Positions 5,880 to 6,871 of a stretch of 6,871 nt of DNA are shown in pieces. Within the stretch, counting starts at the first letter, position 1; every line of letters begins with the position of its first letter. A model generated the notes under the pieces. It saw only the letters and a program-made list of their open reading frames with translations, searched no databases and was not told where the DNA came from. Source of the stretch: Planctomycetota bacterium (GTDB taxonomy: Bacteria > Planctomycetota > Planctomycetia > Isosphaerales > Isosphaeraceae); the NCBI GenBank assembly GCA_021807585.1, contig JAKBCQ010000138.1:1-6871 (forward strand), given 5' to 3'. Position numbers and translations under genes: made by a program.

Positions 5880-5915
5880 GAAACGCCTCGTAACGTCGCG
5901 GGGTCGAAGCGTTTC
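5880..5915 (-). terminator. Long hairpin overlapping the stop of the truncated upstream gene
   Basis: Two 11-base arms (5905-5915 and 5880-5890) form an inverted repeat around a 14-base loop. On the minus-strand RNA all 11 pairs form, one of them a G-U wobble; on the plus-strand RNA the same position is a C-A mismatch. This supports an RNA structure made from the minus strand. The stem begins within the TGA stop. The tail (GTCGGTTG) lacks a long U-run, so termination is plausible but perhaps factor-assisted; it may also protect the 3' end. Confidence 0.5.
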
Positions 5916-6871
5916 AATCGATCGCGAACGAATCGAGGAAGAAATCGTTCTTTTCAAACGCGTCGGCGTCGTCGGGCGCCGATACCATCACGCGATAATC
6001 ACGTCGTTTCGTCAAATACATGCGTTGCTTAATCTTGAGCGTCGTTTTGCCGCCCGGGATCTTGACCTCGAGACGAAGCTCACGCCCGGGTATCTTGCCG
6101 GCAGTGACGGGTTTTTCGCCGAGCAGCTCGACCTGGTTCGTGTTCGTCGTCGCTTTTTTCGCCTGATCAAAATATTCGTCGGATTTATCGGTGTTAATAT
6201 CATAAGGGTATTCATTTACGTATACTCGATATTCGACCGAGCCGACCGAGGCCTTGTAGACTTTGGAGATTTTGGCGGCGGGTTTGGCGCCATCGTTCCC
6301 GGGCGCGACCGGCTCTTCCTTGACGGTCGTCTTGGGCTCTCCCGAGAAGAGCACGTGGAACGGCGGATCTTGCGAGCTGAAAAGCCGGAATCCTTCGGGG
6401 ATCGGTTTCGCGGTCGCTGTTTCGACCGCGGGTTTCGGCTGGTTCGCGGGGAGATTCGCGTGTTCGGCGGGTTTCGGCTCGGTTTCCAGACGCTCGCTAT
6501 CGGCTCGTTTCAGCGATACGGCGGGGGGTTCGGGTCGAATCGCCTTCGCTTTCGCCTCGGTTCGAAACGACGTCGCGGCGGGAGACTCGGCGGGTTGTCG
6601 CTTGGATTCGCTCGATCGCGCCGCGAGTTTCGGCGAGCGTTCGATCAGTTCAAACGAATCCAGATACGCCCTGGCGATCTCCTCGCGAAAGCCGTCGGCG
6701 GGGGTCGAGATACCGATCGCGAACAGATCGGTCGAGGTGACCGCCACGAGCATTCGCGACCGCGCGATCGCCTCGCCCGATTCGGGGTCTTTCGTCACAT
6801 AAACGACCTCACGCGATCCCGCGACGACTCGGTCGGTCGCGTTCTCGTCGACGACCTGCTTCGCGGGGGGC
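5914..6871 (-). CDS. Hypothetical protein with two copies of one domain and a charged linker (5' end beyond window)
   Basis: The frame is open from the window edge to the TGA at 5914, giving 318 C-terminal residues; the true start lies outside. A GTG at 6798 is in frame but would cut through a folded domain, so it is not used. Residues 1-76 are the end of one domain, finishing FAIGISTPADG...AYLDSFELI. Residues 77-160 form a low-complexity Pro/Lys/Ala/Glu linker. Residues 161-318 are a full second domain, starting FRLFSSQDPPFHVLFSGEP and ending YRVMVSAPDD...FFLDSFAID. The ends of both domains align (see findings), so this is an internal duplication. The alternating polar/hydrophobic pattern suggests beta strands, and the linker suggests an envelope or exported protein, but the N-terminus that would show a signal peptide is missing. 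I do not recognise a catalytic motif, and no function is proposed. Two AT-rich codon patches occur near 6165-6235. Confidence 0.85.
   Translation of the reverse strand, partial: PPAKQVVDENATDRVVAGSREVVYVTKDPESGEAIARSRMLVAVTSTDLFAIGISTPADGFREEIARAYLDSFELIERSPKLAARSSESKRQPAESPAATSFRTEAKAKAIRPEPPAVSLKRADSERLETEPKPAEHANLPANQPKPAVETATAKPIPEGFRLFSSQDPPFHVLFSGEPKTTVKEEPVAPGNDGAKPAAKISKVYKASVGSVEYRVYVNEYPYDINTDKSDEYFDQAKKATTNTNQVELLGEKPVTAGKIPGRELRLEVKIPGGKTTLKIKQRMYLTKRRDYRVMVSAPDDADAFEKNDFFLDSFAID

Noticed and set aside
6263..6802. Plus-strand open frame of 179 codons opposite the truncated protein
   Set aside because: It is Ser/Ala/Gly-rich and mirrors the Pro/Lys linker on the other strand. The minus frame runs without stops to the window edge and holds a repeated domain.

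Overview
The window is a compact stretch of bacterial chromosome of roughly 60% GC in which every supportable gene lies on the minus strand, so it reads from high to low coordinates. A planctomycete, possibly of the Isosphaeraceae type, is the best guess. The reasons are an ExbB gene followed by two ExbD genes, a divergent short sigma factor, a phosphohexomutase with the archaeal-like GEGNGG sugar loop, and very frequent CGATCG. This is inference from gene style; there is no rRNA or other marker gene.

Layout in transcription order. (1) 6871-5914: the C-terminal 318 residues of a secreted- or envelope-looking protein of unknown function, with two copies of one small domain joined by a Pro/Lys/Ala-rich linker. 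It ends at a hairpin that overlaps its stop codon. (2) 5724-4351 and 4354-3650: a phosphoglucosamine/phosphomannomutase-family enzyme, coupled by an ATGA overlap to a HAD-IB phosphatase. (3) 3490-2837: a small sigma-70-like (ECF-type) factor with a cysteine-rich region 2. (4) 2778-2350: archease, the activator of the RNA ligase RtcB, which is not in the window. (5) 2186-1035, 970-497 and 496-1: a proton-channel operon exbB-exbD-exbD. The last gene starts directly after the stop of the previous one and is cut by the window edge.

The intergenic gaps are short (58 to 189 bases), and no stretch over 300 bases lacks a gene. The gaps hold AT-rich promoter-like sequence, inverted repeats and one 11-bp tandem repeat. 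I see no tRNA, rRNA, CRISPR array, insertion sequence, phage gene or defence system.

How the genes work together: exbB-exbD-exbD should form one inner-membrane motor powered by proton flow. The mutase and HAD phosphatase are probably co-translated and act on sugar phosphates or cell-envelope precursors. The sigma factor and archease genes are 58 bases apart and could share a transcript. I found no clearly new system. The points most worth a second look are the cysteine-rich sigma factor, the two unlike ExbD proteins, the duplicated domain in the truncated protein, the AT-ending codon islands over membrane helices, and the roughly twenty-fold excess of CGATCG.
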